DNA of 63,171 bases from Nostoc sp. CMAA1605. GTDB lineage: Bacteria > Cyanobacteriota > Cyanobacteriia > Cyanobacteriales > Nostocaceae. The notes beneath the pieces are model-generated. The model saw only the letters and a program-made list of their open reading frames with translations. It had not been told where the DNA came from and did no database searches. The translations under genes and the position numbers were made by a program. Within the stretch, counting starts at the first letter, position 1. Each line of letters opens with the position of its first letter. This document shows positions 1 to 11,900 of this stretch, in pieces. The DNA lies in the NCBI RefSeq assembly GCF_021596505.1, contig NZ_PJIZ01000017.1, forward strand, positions 1 through 63,171, read 5' to 3'.

Positions 1-130
1 TTTTCAATGCTATGGCTAATGCTTTAACTAAGTGGCTGATTACCCTAATTTTATTGGTGCAGAGTAGTATGTATTCTTTGCACCAAGGATAGTATGTTTT
101 GGCAAAAGTATTTTTTTATTATCACACTTA

Positions 131-1073
131 GAGCTGATTCGTAAAGAAAACCTTAAGCTGCCATTCGCTTGATCATCAGACGAATCAATGAGCCATAAAT
201 CATTGCTTCACTTAGCTCGGTGTACAACTCATAATCCTTACTCAAACGCCGAAATCGATTGAGCCAACCAAATGTCCGTTCTACAATCCATCGCTTTGGC
301 AATCGCTCAAATGTTTCGATATCCTTTCAATTACCTCAACACGAACCTGTTCTCCACAAACGTGCTTAACGGCTTGAGCAAAGTTTTTCTCCCGAATAAC
401 CTTGATCTACCCAAACAACTTCCAATTTAGACAATTCCTCGGCTGCTTCATGCAGTACAACCACAGCACCCAAACGTTCTGACGCATTGGCTTGAGTCAC
501 TAAAACGCCAATCAACAACCCTTGAGAATCTACAACTATATGTCGTTTACGCCCTTTAACCTTCTTACCACCATCGAAACCGTAGACCTCCCCTTTTTTT
601 CCGTGGTCTTCACGGATTGAGAATCAGCGATGTCTTCGACGGGCTACGCCTACGCCACGGTAGACTTTTCATCTCTCCCTAAATCTTGTCGGAGTTTATG
701 CCGCACTTGGTCGTGAATTGTCTGCCAAATGCCTTTACGTTGCCATTTCTGAAAGTAGCCATACACCGTTGTGTAAGGAGGAAGATCATGAGGTAGCATT
801 TCCCACTGACAACCAGTCCTTTGTACGTAGAAAATAGCGTTGAGAATTTCTCGTAAATCTACTTCTACAGGATGCCCAAATCCCTTGGGTGTAGGTAGAA
901 GAGGCTTGATAAACCATTCAGCATCGCTTAAATCACTTGGGTAGGGTTTGCGGTGTGGATTCTCAATCGCTGGTAGACGGCTCATCGACAACAAAATAAC
1001 TACACTCGGTTTAGCCTATAACCTGGGTCAACCCAGATTCACTTCTTTTTAGATTTTCTTTACGAATCAGCTC
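131..1073. mobile_element. IS5-family insertion sequence, copy A
   Basis: The element is bounded by perfect 20-bp inverted repeats that begin GAGCTGATTCGTAAAG at 131-150 and end with the complement at 1054-1073. Inside is a minus-strand DDE transposase gene. The bases next to the ends (TTA on the left, TCA on the right) do not form an obvious target duplication. It is the same element as 53415-54360. Confidence 0.85.
153..994 (-). pseudogene. IS5-family transposase, broken (copy A)
   Basis: The N-terminal half has the IS5-type DUF4096 region (YPSDLSDAEW, then GCQWEMLPHDLPPY) and the C-terminal half has the [18 protein letters not shown] block with the last catalytic Glu. The two halves are separated by an inserted cyanobacterial palindromic repeat that adds two in-frame TAG codons just after DEKST. 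This copy has further one- to three-base indels relative to copy B that look like sequence errors. Confidence 0.8.
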
Positions 1074-1735
1074 TCAGAGCTATATTTCCAACAATGGGGC
1101 TTATATCCCTATGGAGAACGTTGGCGAAATGGTGAAGCTATTGCTACTGGATTTGTGGAATCAACGGTTAATCAAGTCTCATTTCTTGCACCAACCGTAG
1201 TCACACGTACAAGCTAGATAAACCAGTGTTTAAGTATAACAGTAGGTGAATAGAATCAGGTAAGTAGTTTTTGTTTTAAAAAGAACTTAATTCATGTAAT
1301 GAATACAGAGAATGCGAGATAGCTGAATGCAGAGGCTGTTTGACCTGAGCATAAAGATGATTGCATCTTTGTCTCAAAATATGAGAGAAAGGGCGTGAAA
1401 TGTATTTCGATAAAAAGCAAGAAAATGCTTGCCCACGCCCAAAATTTAGTTTACACCCTTAAAGAGTTGATGCCCACGCAGTATCAAAAAGATAATCTAG
1501 AAGCGATGCTGGCATTATTTTTAGAGGCACATTGAACGAGCTGGTGAGTTAGCTGGTTTACCTTTCCCTATTCATGCTCATATGCTAAGGCATGGGACGG
1601 GTTATTATTTGGCTAATCGAGGTATTGACACTCGGACAATTCAAAGTTACTTGGGACATAAAAATATTCAGCACACAGTTCGTTACACCGAACTTGCATC
1701 TACTAAATTTCAAGGTCTTTGGGATGATTAATGCC
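1074..1735 (+). pseudogene. Transposase and integrase remnants, copy A
   Basis: This gene-poor stretch is a graveyard identical in content to 54361-55023, where the frames are better preserved. It holds the C-terminal piece of an ISKra4-like transposase, a separate N-terminal piece of the same family, and the C-terminal end of a tyrosine recombinase. A four-base deletion near 1112 and a one-base deletion near 1425 relative to copy B disturb the frames further. Confidence 0.6.
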
Positions 1736-1764
1736 CATCTCCCCCGAAAAAAATCGCTCTCCTA

Positions 1765-2942
1765 TTACATCTGAGAACACATGGCTTGACGAGTTAAGTG
1801 GACTGCTGATGATAAAATTTCTGCTGCGTGTTCAATTTCCAAAGAATTAGTAAATTTACCTATGCCAATACGCAACGCTCCTTCAATAACTTCTTTTGGT
1901 AAAGCATAGCTTGAAGAACATGAGAAGGTGTTTCTACACCAGATGAGCAAGCGGCCACCTGTAGAGATAGCTAGTTTATTACGGACTCTGGCAATGATTG
2001 CACTGTTAGGGAACATCAGGAATGGAGATATGGAGGTTGCCAGATAACCGGGAACTTACATCGCCATTGATGACTAGACCAGGGATTTTACTTAGTAGTA
2101 AGCTTTGTAATTTATCTCTCAGTTCAGCGATCGCTTTTTCATCCTCTTCCATTTCTAGCAGTCGTAGGCGACAAGCTTCTCCCAACCCAACAATACCAGG
2201 AACATTGAGAGTACCTGACCTGATTCCTTTTTGATGTCCACCACCAAAAAAATGGGATTGAGGTGATGTGCTTTTCTCACAACTAAAGCTCCTGTACTTT
2301 TGTCCCATAGAGTTTATGCGCAGAAATTGCGAGGTAAGTAATGCCCCATTCTTCAAAAATTGATAGGGATTTTACCTACAGCTTGGGAAGCATCGCACAA
2401 AAAAGGAATGTTATAATTTTGAGCTATTTTTCCAACTTCTTGAATGGGATAAATATTACCAATTTCATTGTTAGCTGCCATCACAGATACCAGCGACAGC
2501 CCTGATGCACAGGCTTTTTCTACATTGTCTAAGTCTAATCTACCTTTTGAATCAACACGCAAGTTTATAATTTCAGCTAATCCTTTTTTTGCCAATGTAT
2601 AGCAGGTATCTAAAATGCTTTGTGTTCAACGGGTAAAACAGCAATACGAGGTTTAATTTTTGCAGTGTTATCAATAGTTATGCTGCCTTGAATGACTAAA
2701 TTAATACTTTCTGTAGCTCCAGATGTAAAAATTATTTCTTTAGATGATGCACCAGTTAATTTAGCTACGTTAACAGATGCTTGAGAAACCGCCTTGTTTG
2801 CTTCGTCACCATAAATATGATCAACGCTACTAGCATTACCAAATGCAGTGATCATGTAATGCAACATCAATTCTGCTACCCGCCGATCGACAGGTGTTGT
2901 GGAGTGGTAGTCGAGATATATAGAGTTAGCTGTTTGAATCAC
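1765..2942 (-). pseudogene. Cysteine desulfurase, frameshifted copy A
   Basis: This is the same gene as the intact 392-codon reading frame at 55057-56235, but about seven single-base indels split it into three or four frames. The missing or extra bases sit in short homopolymers (for example near 1904, 1955, 2009, 2290 and 2625). I therefore regard this as a low-quality contig end, not a decayed gene. The start codon overlaps the stop of the brxL-like gene by four bases (ATGA). Confidence 0.85.
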
Positions 2943-4387
2943 TTGACATCAACGGAAATTTCTTGACCTAGTTGCCTAAATTCATCGTCGAGATAATACA
3001 GCGAGTTTCGGATATATTGACGTATCCTACAGGCAGGTTGTAGGCAATCTCGCCGATAATCTTCTAATGTTAGCTGTAAATGTGGATAAAGAATTTTCAA
3101 AAATCCTGATGCTGATTTGAGAATTGCATTTTGATCGCGAACTGTTGTATTTTTCTCGAATTGAGTATGCTCCTGTGTGTAAGATAAAAAACGATTATCT
3201 TGGCGTAGAGATAGTAACACTTCGCCAAAAAAGTCCATTTTTAAACCAACTTGATTAGCAATCATTTCTCGTTTAAATTTAGGAATTTCCCATCCGGGAA
3301 TTATGCCTACAAAGCGGTCTAGCAATGCTGTTTCGCCGAAAAATTTTGGTAGTTCCCCAATTAAATTATCTTCATTTCGCGGACGTAATTGCTCATCTAG
3401 TTCAATATTTGCTAGCATGACAAGGGAGCAATCGCTGGAAATATCCGCAAAGCCGGAACGGTTATAGCGTCCACTAGCAAGATAATTCTTTAAGGGGCCA
3501 ATCACTTCATCATTGTTGTCAAAAGTTAAGCTTTGAACTTCGTCTAAAACAACAACATCATGACGACCGAGTAAACCGACTTCTCTGGTTTGACCATTGA
3601 TGAAAAGCTGTGCAGGGGTAACTTTACCGCCACTTATTAGACATACTTTACTGCTGATATTTTCAAATACGAAACTTTTCCCAGTACCTTTAGGCGCTAA
3701 TTCCATAATATGGTAATTAGATTCTACTAAAGGTAATAATCTAGATAATACCCAGGTTTTTGCATCTTCACTGTAGCTTGGGTGTTCGGGATTAAATCCC
3801 ATTGAGCAAAATAATAAATTTTTCCATTGTTGTGTATTAAAGTTTTCTCGAAGCTTGGCATAACTTTGTAAATTAATTTGCGAACATTGGAAAGGCTCAA
3901 AATCCATTACTTCTACAGTGCCGTCAGGAAGCATAACTAGATCAATTTTCCCCCAAACGCCTTGGCGAAGAAGCATTGTATGGCGTTCTACAATTGTGGG
4001 AGAAATTCTACATTCATCTAAATTTAAGACTTTGATTTGTGCTAATGGGTCGGGAATTAATTTACCTTCGTTATTTACTTTAATCCGGACGCGCATGAGG
4101 GCAATAATTTTTTTAGCTTTTCCTTGGGATAACTCAAACATGATTTCGTTGTAGTCATCTTTGCGGGGAAAGGCTTTTTTGACAAAGTTATTGATTTTTT
4201 CTAATTCTGGGGTAGTAAGTTTTCCAGTTCCCGGGACAACTTTATCAAGCAGCCATTCGGCAACAAAACTAGGTATTCCAGCGGAACTTAATCCACTTGA
4301 TGGTAATCTATTTTTATCAATGCTCAGATTGCCAAAAACATCAATAATTAAATCCTGATTATAAGCTAATAGTTCGTTAGAATTCAT
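2939..4387 (-). CDS. brxL: BrxL-like AAA+ protein (short form)
   Basis: This 482-residue protein matches the BREX-associated BrxL family: an N-terminal region, then an AAA+ core with Walker A APKGTGKS near residue 230, Walker [11 protein letters not shown] near 279, and the family signature [15 protein letters not shown] near 361. Family knowledge: BrxL is a DNA-stimulated AAA+ protein essential for BREX, usually about 680 residues with a C-terminal Lon-protease-like domain. Here the protein stops soon after the AAA+ lid, so there is no room for that domain. The reading frame is identical in both terminal copies, so the short length is not a sequencing error. It overlaps the kinase-PglZ gene upstream by 11 bases and the cysteine desulfurase downstream by 4, which argues for translational coupling in one operon. 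Confidence 0.85.
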   Translation of the reverse strand: MNSNELLAYNQDLIIDVFGNLSIDKNRLPSSGLSSAGIPSFVAEWLLDKVVPGTGKLTTPELEKINNFVKKAFPRKDDYNEIMFELSQGKAKKIIALMRVRIKVNNEGKLIPDPLAQIKVLNLDECRISPTIVERHTMLLRQGVWGKIDLVMLPDGTVEVMDFEPFQCSQINLQSYAKLRENFNTQQWKNLLFCSMGFNPEHPSYSEDAKTWVLSRLLPLVESNYHIMELAPKGTGKSFVFENISSKVCLISGGKVTPAQLFINGQTREVGLLGRHDVVVLDEVQSLTFDNNDEVIGPLKNYLASGRYNRSGFADISSDCSLVMLANIELDEQLRPRNEDNLIGELPKFFGETALLDRFVGIIPGWEIPKFKREMIANQVGLKMDFFGEVLLSLRQDNRFLSYTQEHTQFEKNTTVRDQNAILKSASGFLKILYPHLQLTLEDYRRDCLQPACRIRQYIRNSLYYLDDEFRQLGQEISVDVK

Positions 4388-7300
4388 CTATATTAAATCC
4401 TGCAATACCACTAATAAATATTTGTTCAACTTTGAATGTCGAGTCAGCAGCAAGACTTGTACTCATTATTTCACAGCTAGGAAATCGAAAATTTAATTCG
4501 CCGCTTAAGCTGAGGATATCGCCTTCATAACCAGGTGGTAACTCTGGTACTTTTGGAATATCTATCGTCAAGGTTAATTTATCATTTGTTGGGATGATTG
4601 TTTCTAAGGGCATTCCATAATTGAGATTCGATAATTCATGAATACGTATGCATACATCCATTAAGGGTACGGAGTTAGGATTATCAATAGTAATTTCTAA
4701 CTTGCCGATTTTTCCTACTTCTCCTTCGCCACGGCAATATACTAGCACTGGACGGCGTTGTACAGATTTTCGCAATATAGATACGCCAATAACAACTTCT
4801 TCGGGAAATAGCCCACCGTGGGAACCGAAAGTTTTTTGATTTTGAGAGTAGCTAAAAGAACTTAGAGTAGCAGCACCTTTAACAATACTGATATCGTGAG
4901 GAAGTCCGTAGCGATCGCTTTCTAAAACTACGAACCGAGGATCGTCGATTTTTCCTATAACTATTCTTCCTTGGGCTTCTAGGTTGTCAGGGTAGGTGAT
5001 TTGTTCGCAGACACCTAAAATTTGTCCGCGATCGCTAGTAACGATAACTTGTAGTTGTTCTGGGTAAGAATGTTCGGCAACGAAAGATTGGATTTCTCTG
5101 GCGATTCCTTCCAAGGTGTGGGGGCGTTTAACTTTATACCAGTGTTGCCAATCTCGTTCAGTTTGGTGTAATTCGTCAAATTGTTGCGTATCCCAACAAT
5201 AAAGCTTGTGTTTGCCTTTTTTTAAATCTTGAAGGAGTTTGGCTTTATCAGAGTCTGTATAACGCTTTCCTATTTCCATTTTTGGCAAGGCTTTTCCTGC
5301 ATCTTTAACCCAAGCAGAATCGTTAGGTAAAAGTTGTGTGTAAAGACTCCATTTGGCGTATGCAGTTGTTGTAGGTAAGATGCTGAAGCGCGGTTGGATA
5401 TAAGTTTCTATGGCGAGTTGCTGGTTTTGTGTGAGGAAGGATAACAGTTCTAGATGATCTAACCAGCCTAAGCCATCAATTACAACCCAAAGTACCGGGG
5501 AAGTTTGACAGAGATTTTGCACTAGAGATGCAACACTGTAATTTAATTGTGAATCTTTAACATCATTTTCCTTCATTTGGGGATAGTGATGTAATATCCA
5601 TACCACAAAACTATCAGCCAAGCGATCGCTTATATTTTGTGCAGAGATGGGCTGATGGATCGCTATTTCCCAACGACGAAAAGGTAAATAACTTTCCGTA
5701 ACCCACCTCAAGGCTTCTTGGGGAGTAGCTTGAATATCAAGGGGTTCGGGAATAGGTGGAGGCTGTTTATTGCTGAGTGTTTCTCGCTGCTGATGACTGA
5801 GATAGGCAGCAATTTTCTTTTCTCGAACTTTATTCAGCAAGTTAGGTCGATTCTCAAGGACATTATAGGCAACAGTTGCAATCCGCTCACAACCAACTTG
5901 TTCGCTGAGAATGAGATTTTCTAATATTTGTCCATCTGAACGGTATAGTTGTTGTTCCCAGTAGCGATCAAACTCTTGTGTTAAACAATTGGGAATTGCT
6001 AAGGGATATTTAGGTAGTTCTGTAATAGCTGGTTCTGCGATTCCTAGCCAACGGCGTAAAAGTTTAAGCTTATCTGATGTTTGGTAGTATATTCCTAAGT
6101 TATGCTCTAGAAATTGGTTTTGCCATACTCGTTCTAAAGGTTTGCACTCTGGCGGTACTTGAATCGCCAGCCAAGCAGCTAAATTCTCTATGGAAGGTTC
6201 GCCTAACCATATTTGCTTGTCAGTTTCGGTAATATCCGCTAATAAATGTGCAATTGGATTATCTTGCGGATAAAAGTCAAGTTTAGTGGCTACCGCTAGC
6301 TGTTGGTTTTCTGTCCACTCGCTGGGTAAAGGTAAGGAACCAAAAGTTTCTTGTAAGCGCAGGCGTGGATCTTGTTTAATTTCGGTGATCGCATCTAATT
6401 TGTTCCAAGCTTTTAGCCATTCTTGCGCCCAATCACATAATCTTTTACCTCTCACCCAGTAGGGAGAATTAGTAATACCAAAAGATTCCATCCACTCAAC
6501 TTCTGTGGTAATACCAATGTATCCCAGTGGAATTTCGTATTTTCCTGTGGGGTCTAAAACTATTGGTTTATCTGGGTCAATTTGACTTTGACTTGTCAAT
6601 TTTGGCAGAGTAAATAAGTTAAACGTTGTTGGGGTTGTATTGGCAGTTATTTGTTGTGTTTGCTTGACTTTATATCCGGTTTTGGGAGATATTTGTACTG
6701 ATTTAATTTCTGACGATAAACTTCTTGGCTCAGATTTTCTCAGACAAGAAAGGTTATTAATTGCCTGTAAAAATTCGGCTGCATCAGTAAATCTCTCTGT
6801 GCGTTGAGGTGCGATCGCTCGCATCATTACTTGTACTAATTCATCGCTTAAATTCTCGCATCCCTCTAATTCGCTGGGATTGCGGGGTAATTTCCGTTTT
6901 GGTGGTTGTGGTTCATCAAAGGGGTAGCGACCTGTAACACATTCATAAAAAACTATACCTAAAGCATACACATCTCTATCGATTTTTTCGGCTAAACTCA
7001 AATCTATTGTTAATTTGCAGTCCGGGGGAATGTAGCGACGAGTTCCAGCACTAATAGTCATTTCATCGCTGTCTGATACGGCGACATTAAAATCAAGAAT
7101 TCGCACACCTTGGCCAGTTAAAAGTAGATTAGAAGGTTTGATATCTTGGTGACAAACTTTGTATTGGTGCAAGTGTAATAAACCAGCAGCAGTCTGTTTA
7201 GCAATTTCAACTGCTTTTTCGAGACAAAGAGTTTGGTTTGCAATTAGAGATTCAATATCTTGTCCAGCGATATACTCAAAAACAATGAAAGGAGTATCAT

Positions 7301-8963
7301 CTTTTAACCGACTGGCAAATATAACTTCCACAATATGAGGATGCTTGGGAACCTTTAATAAAGCAGTATACTCTTGTTGGAGTCGTTCATACACAGAACG
7401 GCGATCGCGAGTAACTAATTTGAGTACCAAATCTGTTTTGCGGAGGATATCAAAAACATGATAAGCTACAGCAAAACTACCCGGTCGCCCCAATCGCTGA
7501 ATTATCCGATATTGCTCATCAACAATTGTATCGGCAGGCAAGTTAGTGATATCTAGATTTGGTAGAGTTGCAAGTGGAATTAAATCCTGTAATGCTGCAT
7601 CAGCATGAGGATAGCGGTCTTTGGGAGCAAAAGCAGATAATTTTTGCAACCATTTATCCCAATCCGATGACAGTTCAGGATTGTGTTCCGATGGCTGAAT
7701 GGGAAAAGTAGCGTTGCATTCAGAAATTTGATTAGCATCTGCGAAAGCTGGAACGCCCGTCAACAGTTCGTAAAATACTAAGCCAACGGAGAACAAATCA
7801 GAAACAACGCTGGCTTGAGAAGGATCGTTTTGACATTCGATAGCTTGGTAAGCAGCATATTTTTCCAAGTCATCGATAATATCATCTGCGATCGTGCTGG
7901 TGCGATCGCAAATACGCGCATAATCGAAATTTACTAAACGAGCTTGACCGATAGTAGTAATTAAGATGCTATCGGGTGTAATATTACGATGAATCACACC
8001 ATGTTTATGGGCGTGTTCTAAGCCCGATAAAACATCTCGCATCACTGCTAATTTTTGTTCCCAATTGAGACTTTGCTTTTTGATATGTTGGTGCAAAACT
8101 TGCCCTGGTACATCTTCATTTACCATTACTAAACAATCATGTTCTCGACTTTCAAAAAAGTCTTGCACGCTGAGAATATTTGGATGGGATGGTAATTGGC
8201 GAACTGCGCGAAATGCTGTACCGATCAGTTTATATTGTTCTTGACGTTTGCTAGTTTCTAGCAGTGGATCGACTTGATAAACACGCAATCTTGCTGTCCA
8301 GCTACTCATACCCATCATTAAATGTTTAGCACGATATTCTGTATATCGCTCATTGCTACTAAGTTTATCTTCTACTTGCCAATCACGATATCTTTGCGGT
8401 GCTGTTTTCGGTCTAGATTTCCCCTGGATTGCTCTTTCAACTGTTGTAATATAATGTTTAATATCTTGATAGCGATAGTCAGGAATATAAGCTTTATTTT
8501 TAAAGTATTTCAGGCAACGTTCATCTAAATATGTTATGTGTTCACCATCTTTATCCCCGCGATCAATAATTTTGACATCAATATTTGTCATTAACACTGC
8601 CGCTTGGATGTGAACTTTCCGCAACTCACTGTCCTTGACGCGATTAGCATCACAAATCATCGTACTCAGGACTTTTGCGTGTTTTCTTAATTTTTTTAAA
8701 GGCGATAAAAAGGGTTGGTAATTATCTGGATACCAATTAGGGTCATAAATTTCGATATTACCATGCCAATTTTTAATATCTACCACATAAACGCAGTGTG
8801 GGGCGATGAGAATTAAATCCACCTCACAAATTTCTACACATTGCTTAATTTCCAGGTTCGTAAAGAGTTTGTAGGAATCAGGTAAATTGTCACGCAGATA
8901 CTCAAAAGCTTTGCGTTCTGATTCATTTTCTGGCTCTCCAAAATGACAGAGTTCAGCCATCAA
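4377..8963 (-). CDS. NERD-pseudokinase-kinase-PglZ fusion protein
   Basis: This 1528-residue protein fuses four parts. Residues ~5-130 are a NERD (nuclease-related) domain with the VDLILI...VYVVDIKNWHG pattern. Residues ~205-460 are a kinase-like fold whose catalytic Asp is replaced (HRNITPDSIL near 323) and whose DFG is NFD, so it is probably a pseudokinase. Residues ~485-750 are a second Ser/Thr kinase with a gly-rich loop, VLKLV lysine, CHQDIKPSNLLL near 604 and DFN, which looks active. Residues ~1030-1400 are a PglZ (alkaline-phosphatase-like) domain with VLWVVIDGLGWLDHL near 1158, VTSDRGQ near 1307 and HGGLFPEEVV near 1382. In Pgl/BREX type 2 the NERD-kinase (PglW) and PglZ are separate proteins. 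Start and stop overlap both neighbours (4 and 11 bases). Copy B (57670-62252) is frameshifted. Confidence 0.88.
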   Translation of the reverse strand: MMAELCHFGEPENESERKAFEYLRDNLPDSYKLFTNLEIKQCVEICEVDLILIAPHCVYVVDIKNWHGNIEIYDPNWYPDNYQPFLSPLKKLRKHAKVLSTMICDANRVKDSELRKVHIQAAVLMTNIDVKIIDRGDKDGEHITYLDERCLKYFKNKAYIPDYRYQDIKHYITTVERAIQGKSRPKTAPQRYRDWQVEDKLSSNERYTEYRAKHLMMGMSSWTARLRVYQVDPLLETSKRQEQYKLIGTAFRAVRQLPSHPNILSVQDFFESREHDCLVMVNEDVPGQVLHQHIKKQSLNWEQKLAVMRDVLSGLEHAHKHGVIHRNITPDSILITTIGQARLVNFDYARICDRTSTIADDIIDDLEKYAAYQAIECQNDPSQASVVSDLFSVGLVFYELLTGVPAFADANQISECNATFPIQPSEHNPELSSDWDKWLQKLSAFAPKDRYPHADAALQDLIPLATLPNLDITNLPADTIVDEQYRIIQRLGRPGSFAVAYHVFDILRKTDLVLKLVTRDRRSVYERLQQEYTALLKVPKHPHIVEVIFASRLKDDTPFIVFEYIAGQDIESLIANQTLCLEKAVEIAKQTAAGLLHLHQYKVCHQDIKPSNLLLTGQGVRILDFNVAVSDSDEMTISAGTRRYIPPDCKLTIDLSLAEKIDRDVYALGIVFYECVTGRYPFDEPQPPKRKLPRNPSELEGCENLSDELVQVMMRAIAPQRTERFTDAAEFLQAINNLSCLRKSEPRSLSSEIKSVQISPKTGYKVKQTQQITANTTPTTFNLFTLPKLTSQSQIDPDKPIVLDPTGKYEIPLGYIGITTEVEWMESFGITNSPYWVRGKRLCDWAQEWLKAWNKLDAITEIKQDPRLRLQETFGSLPLPSEWTENQQLAVATKLDFYPQDNPIAHLLADITETDKQIWLGEPSIENLAAWLAIQVPPECKPLERVWQNQFLEHNLGIYYQTSDKLKLLRRWLGIAEPAITELPKYPLAIPNCLTQEFDRYWEQQLYRSDGQILENLILSEQVGCERIATVAYNVLENRPNLLNKVREKKIAAYLSHQQRETLSNKQPPPIPEPLDIQATPQEALRWVTESYLPFRRWEIAIHQPISAQNISDRLADSFVVWILHHYPQMKENDVKDSQLNYSVASLVQNLCQTSPVLWVVIDGLGWLDHLELLSFLTQNQQLAIETYIQPRFSILPTTTAYAKWSLYTQLLPNDSAWVKDAGKALPKMEIGKRYTDSDKAKLLQDLKKGKHKLYCWDTQQFDELHQTERDWQHWYKVKRPHTLEGIAREIQSFVAEHSYPEQLQVIVTSDRGQILGVCEQITYPDNLEAQGRIVIGKIDDPRFVVLESDRYGLPHDISIVKGAATLSSFSYSQNQKTFGSHGGLFPEEVVIGVSILRKSVQRRPVLVYCRGEGEVGKIGKLEITIDNPNSVPLMDVCIRIHELSNLNYGMPLETIIPTNDKLTLTIDIPKVPELPPGYEGDILSLSGELNFRFPSCEIMSTSLAADSTFKVEQIFISGIAGFNIDEF

Positions 8964-11900
8964 AACTCCTCCGTAGTCCCTGATAAATATTGTGGCAGTT
9001 TTTTCAGTAAGTTTTCTCGTCGTTCATGGGGTAATTGTTGGAATAAGGTAATAATTTGACTTTCCTTATCTTGATTTTGAATTTCTACACAATTATTAAT
9101 AATTTGTGCTAAAACTTGTTGTTGCTCGGCTTGTAGTATGTGTTGGTATTGATATTGCTGTTGTTTTATGGACTTGAGTAATTCATGTGCACGATCCAGT
9201 TTCTTGGCTGAGTTGGTAGATTGTAACTGTTGGCTTTGTGTTTCTAAACTTTCTAACCATTTAATAGCAGCATTGCGTTGCTGATTTTTAATCTGCTGCT
9301 GGGTTTGTTCTAATTGTGCAACCATTGCATCAAACCGAGTTAATACTGTTGCGGGAATTTCCTCAATTTCCGAACGCCACTTTTGCAACCGTTCTTTCTC
9401 TGCTTGACAAGCCTGTACTGTATCTACTTTTTGAGTTGCGAAAATTTGCAGCAGGTTTGAAAGTAAGTTAACTTCAGTACAAATAGATTTATAGCGTTCT
9501 TCTTGTTGGGATTGGTGATAGTAACTAGACTTGCTATTAATCTCTGCTTGCAGCTTTTGAGCTTCTTTTTGAGTTTTGATATTGCTTAATTTATTGTAAA
9601 GCTCGTTCAGCTGGTCTGTATATCCTTGTATTTTTTGATGTAGATTTGTTTGTAATTGCTCAATCTGCTGTCTGAAACGCTCTAAATTATGTAAATTGGC
9701 TTGCTTGTTATTGATAGTTGTGAGAGTGCGATCGCAAGATGCAATCGAGTTACTTTGTTGTTCGAGAATCTCCCAATGGCGAATTAGCTCTAGGTCAGCT
9801 GCTAAGGAATCTATTTCAGCTTGTAGTTGCTGATAAGCGGGATATTCTGTAGAATCTTTAAAGACAAAATTCAACTGAGCATAATCTTTTTTAATGCTGT
9901 CTATGTCTTTGGACTTTTTGACTATTGACAAACGTTGTTGCAAACCATGCAGTTGATTTTTAAATGTTGTAACTTTATTGGTGAACTCTTGAATTAATTT
10001 ATCGACTTCATAAATGTATTTTTCTGGATAATAAAAATTATTTTTTAGCTGATGGATATTGGTAAGGGCCTCTTCACAAAGATGAACGGTATTTGCTTTT
10101 GATAAAGTATGTTGGCGAATGGAATGTAGTATTTGCTTATCTTGCTGTTGTTTTTGAAAATCTTGATACTGAGTTTGCAGATTTTCTTCGGCTTCCTGCA
10201 ACTCAGCGATCAATCTGCGAAAATCATCACAAGTTGTGACAAATTGTTTAGTTTGTTGCAGAGATTGATTTATTTGCTCATAATCTGAATCTTGATTTAT
10301 TGGCTGCGTGCATTTCTCGATAATTTTTCTCAGCCCTTCTAAAATAGCTTCATAGCCTTGAGATTTTAAATGTTCTAATTCCTGTGGCTTATTTTTTAAA
10401 GCTGCGTCTTTAATGACAATCGGTAATCTTAACTGATTTAAATCACGATATGCTGTAAAAGCCTCAGATAAATTTTTCGCATTTTTAGCCCCTTGTAATT
10501 TTCTGACTGCGTCTGCAATTATATCGTGAATCTCTTCAGATTCTTGTTCTTCTGTCTCGCGTTGCAAAATTATATCTTCTACACGCCGACGCAGGTTATT
10601 TAATCTTTGTTTACTCTCTTCATCAGTAAAACGGTTAATTTCTTGATTGATGCTATTACTCAACTGCATCGCTGAGGTGCGTGACATAGATTGAGAAAAC
10701 TGATGTTCCCAATCTGAGATTTTTTGTATTAATGCTTCTTGTTTAGCCGCTAAAGCTTGAATGATATTTTGGTAAATATCTGTTTCTCTAACAGCAGGTA
10801 CAGTAGCAGCTTGATTATCGATTCGAGTTTGAATATCAATATATTCAGTTTGTGTAGCTAATGAACTTAAGCTGTGATAAATTCTTTGAATTTCCGCCAA
10901 ACAATTATCAATTTTTGTTTGTTCTGTAATTTCTACTAACTTAGCAGTAGCAGCTTTTGAAGCTGTGTTTAATTCTTCAATAAACCGAGATGGTAAATAA
11001 TTAGCTGGCTGAATCAAATTGATTGTTTGATTGATATCAGCTTGAACCTCTGTACAATCTGCTACGGTACGTATTAATTGAACTTGCTTAATTTTCTCTG
11101 TAATAATCCCACCAATTTTTTCAATATTTGATTGTAAAATTTCTTCTCTTTCTGCTTTTTGTTGCGATGTCAGGCTGATAGATAAACCGAATTCACTGAT
11201 AACAGTAAATTTGTCATGTAAGCTATTACAGATTAACAATAATTGCTCAATATCTACAGCATCATTTGATAATCGCAGTAAAATTTTAGCCTGTGAAACA
11301 GGAGCTAATCTTTGATTAATGCTTTCTACACTAGATGCAAGTTTATCTTTGATATTGGTAATTTCTTTAACTTTAACTGGATCTGGATTATTAGCTAAAT
11401 AATCATTGATTTCTTGAATAAATTGCTGTGCTTGGTCAAAAGTAAGAGAATTTGGAACTTCTGGACAGGTGATTGGTTGATGTCGAATTAGCTGAGTTTT
11501 AGACCTATTAAGAATCCATTTTTGAACAAAATGTTTAGGATTATCAAAAATATTTGTAGAAGCCCAGTCTTTTACGGGTTTTGTAACTATCTTAACCTCC
11601 TCGGAGCTTTTCTGAGGAATACCAAATCCACCTTTGAGAAATACTTCGGAACGGTGATAAGCTAGCCATCCAGCAAATAATATTGTGAAAGTATATTCGT
11701 TATAACCATAGGGTGGTTTAGCAAGAGCTTCCCAGATTTTTGCTATATCTACAGTTTTTTCGGATTCATTACCTAATGCAGTTAAAGCGGAGATTTTATC
11801 CCAAGCTGCTTTGACATTTGATTGAATTGGTACCTGGACATAATATTTTGCAGCGGAATCGAGTTTAAGCAGCCTCCAAGATTTTTCAAAAACAGGTTCA

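Larger units (their letters stand above)
1..9882. repeat. Terminal direct repeat, copy A (assembly overlap)
   Basis: This stretch is the same sequence as 53285-63171. The alignment starts with an offset of 53284 and ends with 53289, so copy B is a net five bases longer. The differences I found are small indels, mostly one base in homopolymers, with no substitutions noticed. In this copy the errors cluster in the first ~2.9 kb and break the cysteine desulfurase, while the kinase-PglZ gene is intact. That pattern fits low-coverage contig ends of a circular molecule rather than a true old duplication. Confidence 0.92.

Noticed and set aside
1592..1774. A 60-codon plus-strand gene beginning MGRVIIWLIEV
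   Set aside because: It is an out-of-frame reading of the tyrosine-recombinase remnant, whose true frame gives the HxLRHG...GH...Y motif.
1765..2942. Several small separate genes in the left-hand cysteine desulfurase region
   Set aside because: The pieces join into one 392-residue enzyme in the right-hand copy; the splits are indel errors.
8322..8528. Antisense ORFs inside the large operon genes (for example at 8322, 5718, 3918, 17703)
   Set aside because: They are shadows of the long minus-strand genes, without start signals or recognisable products.
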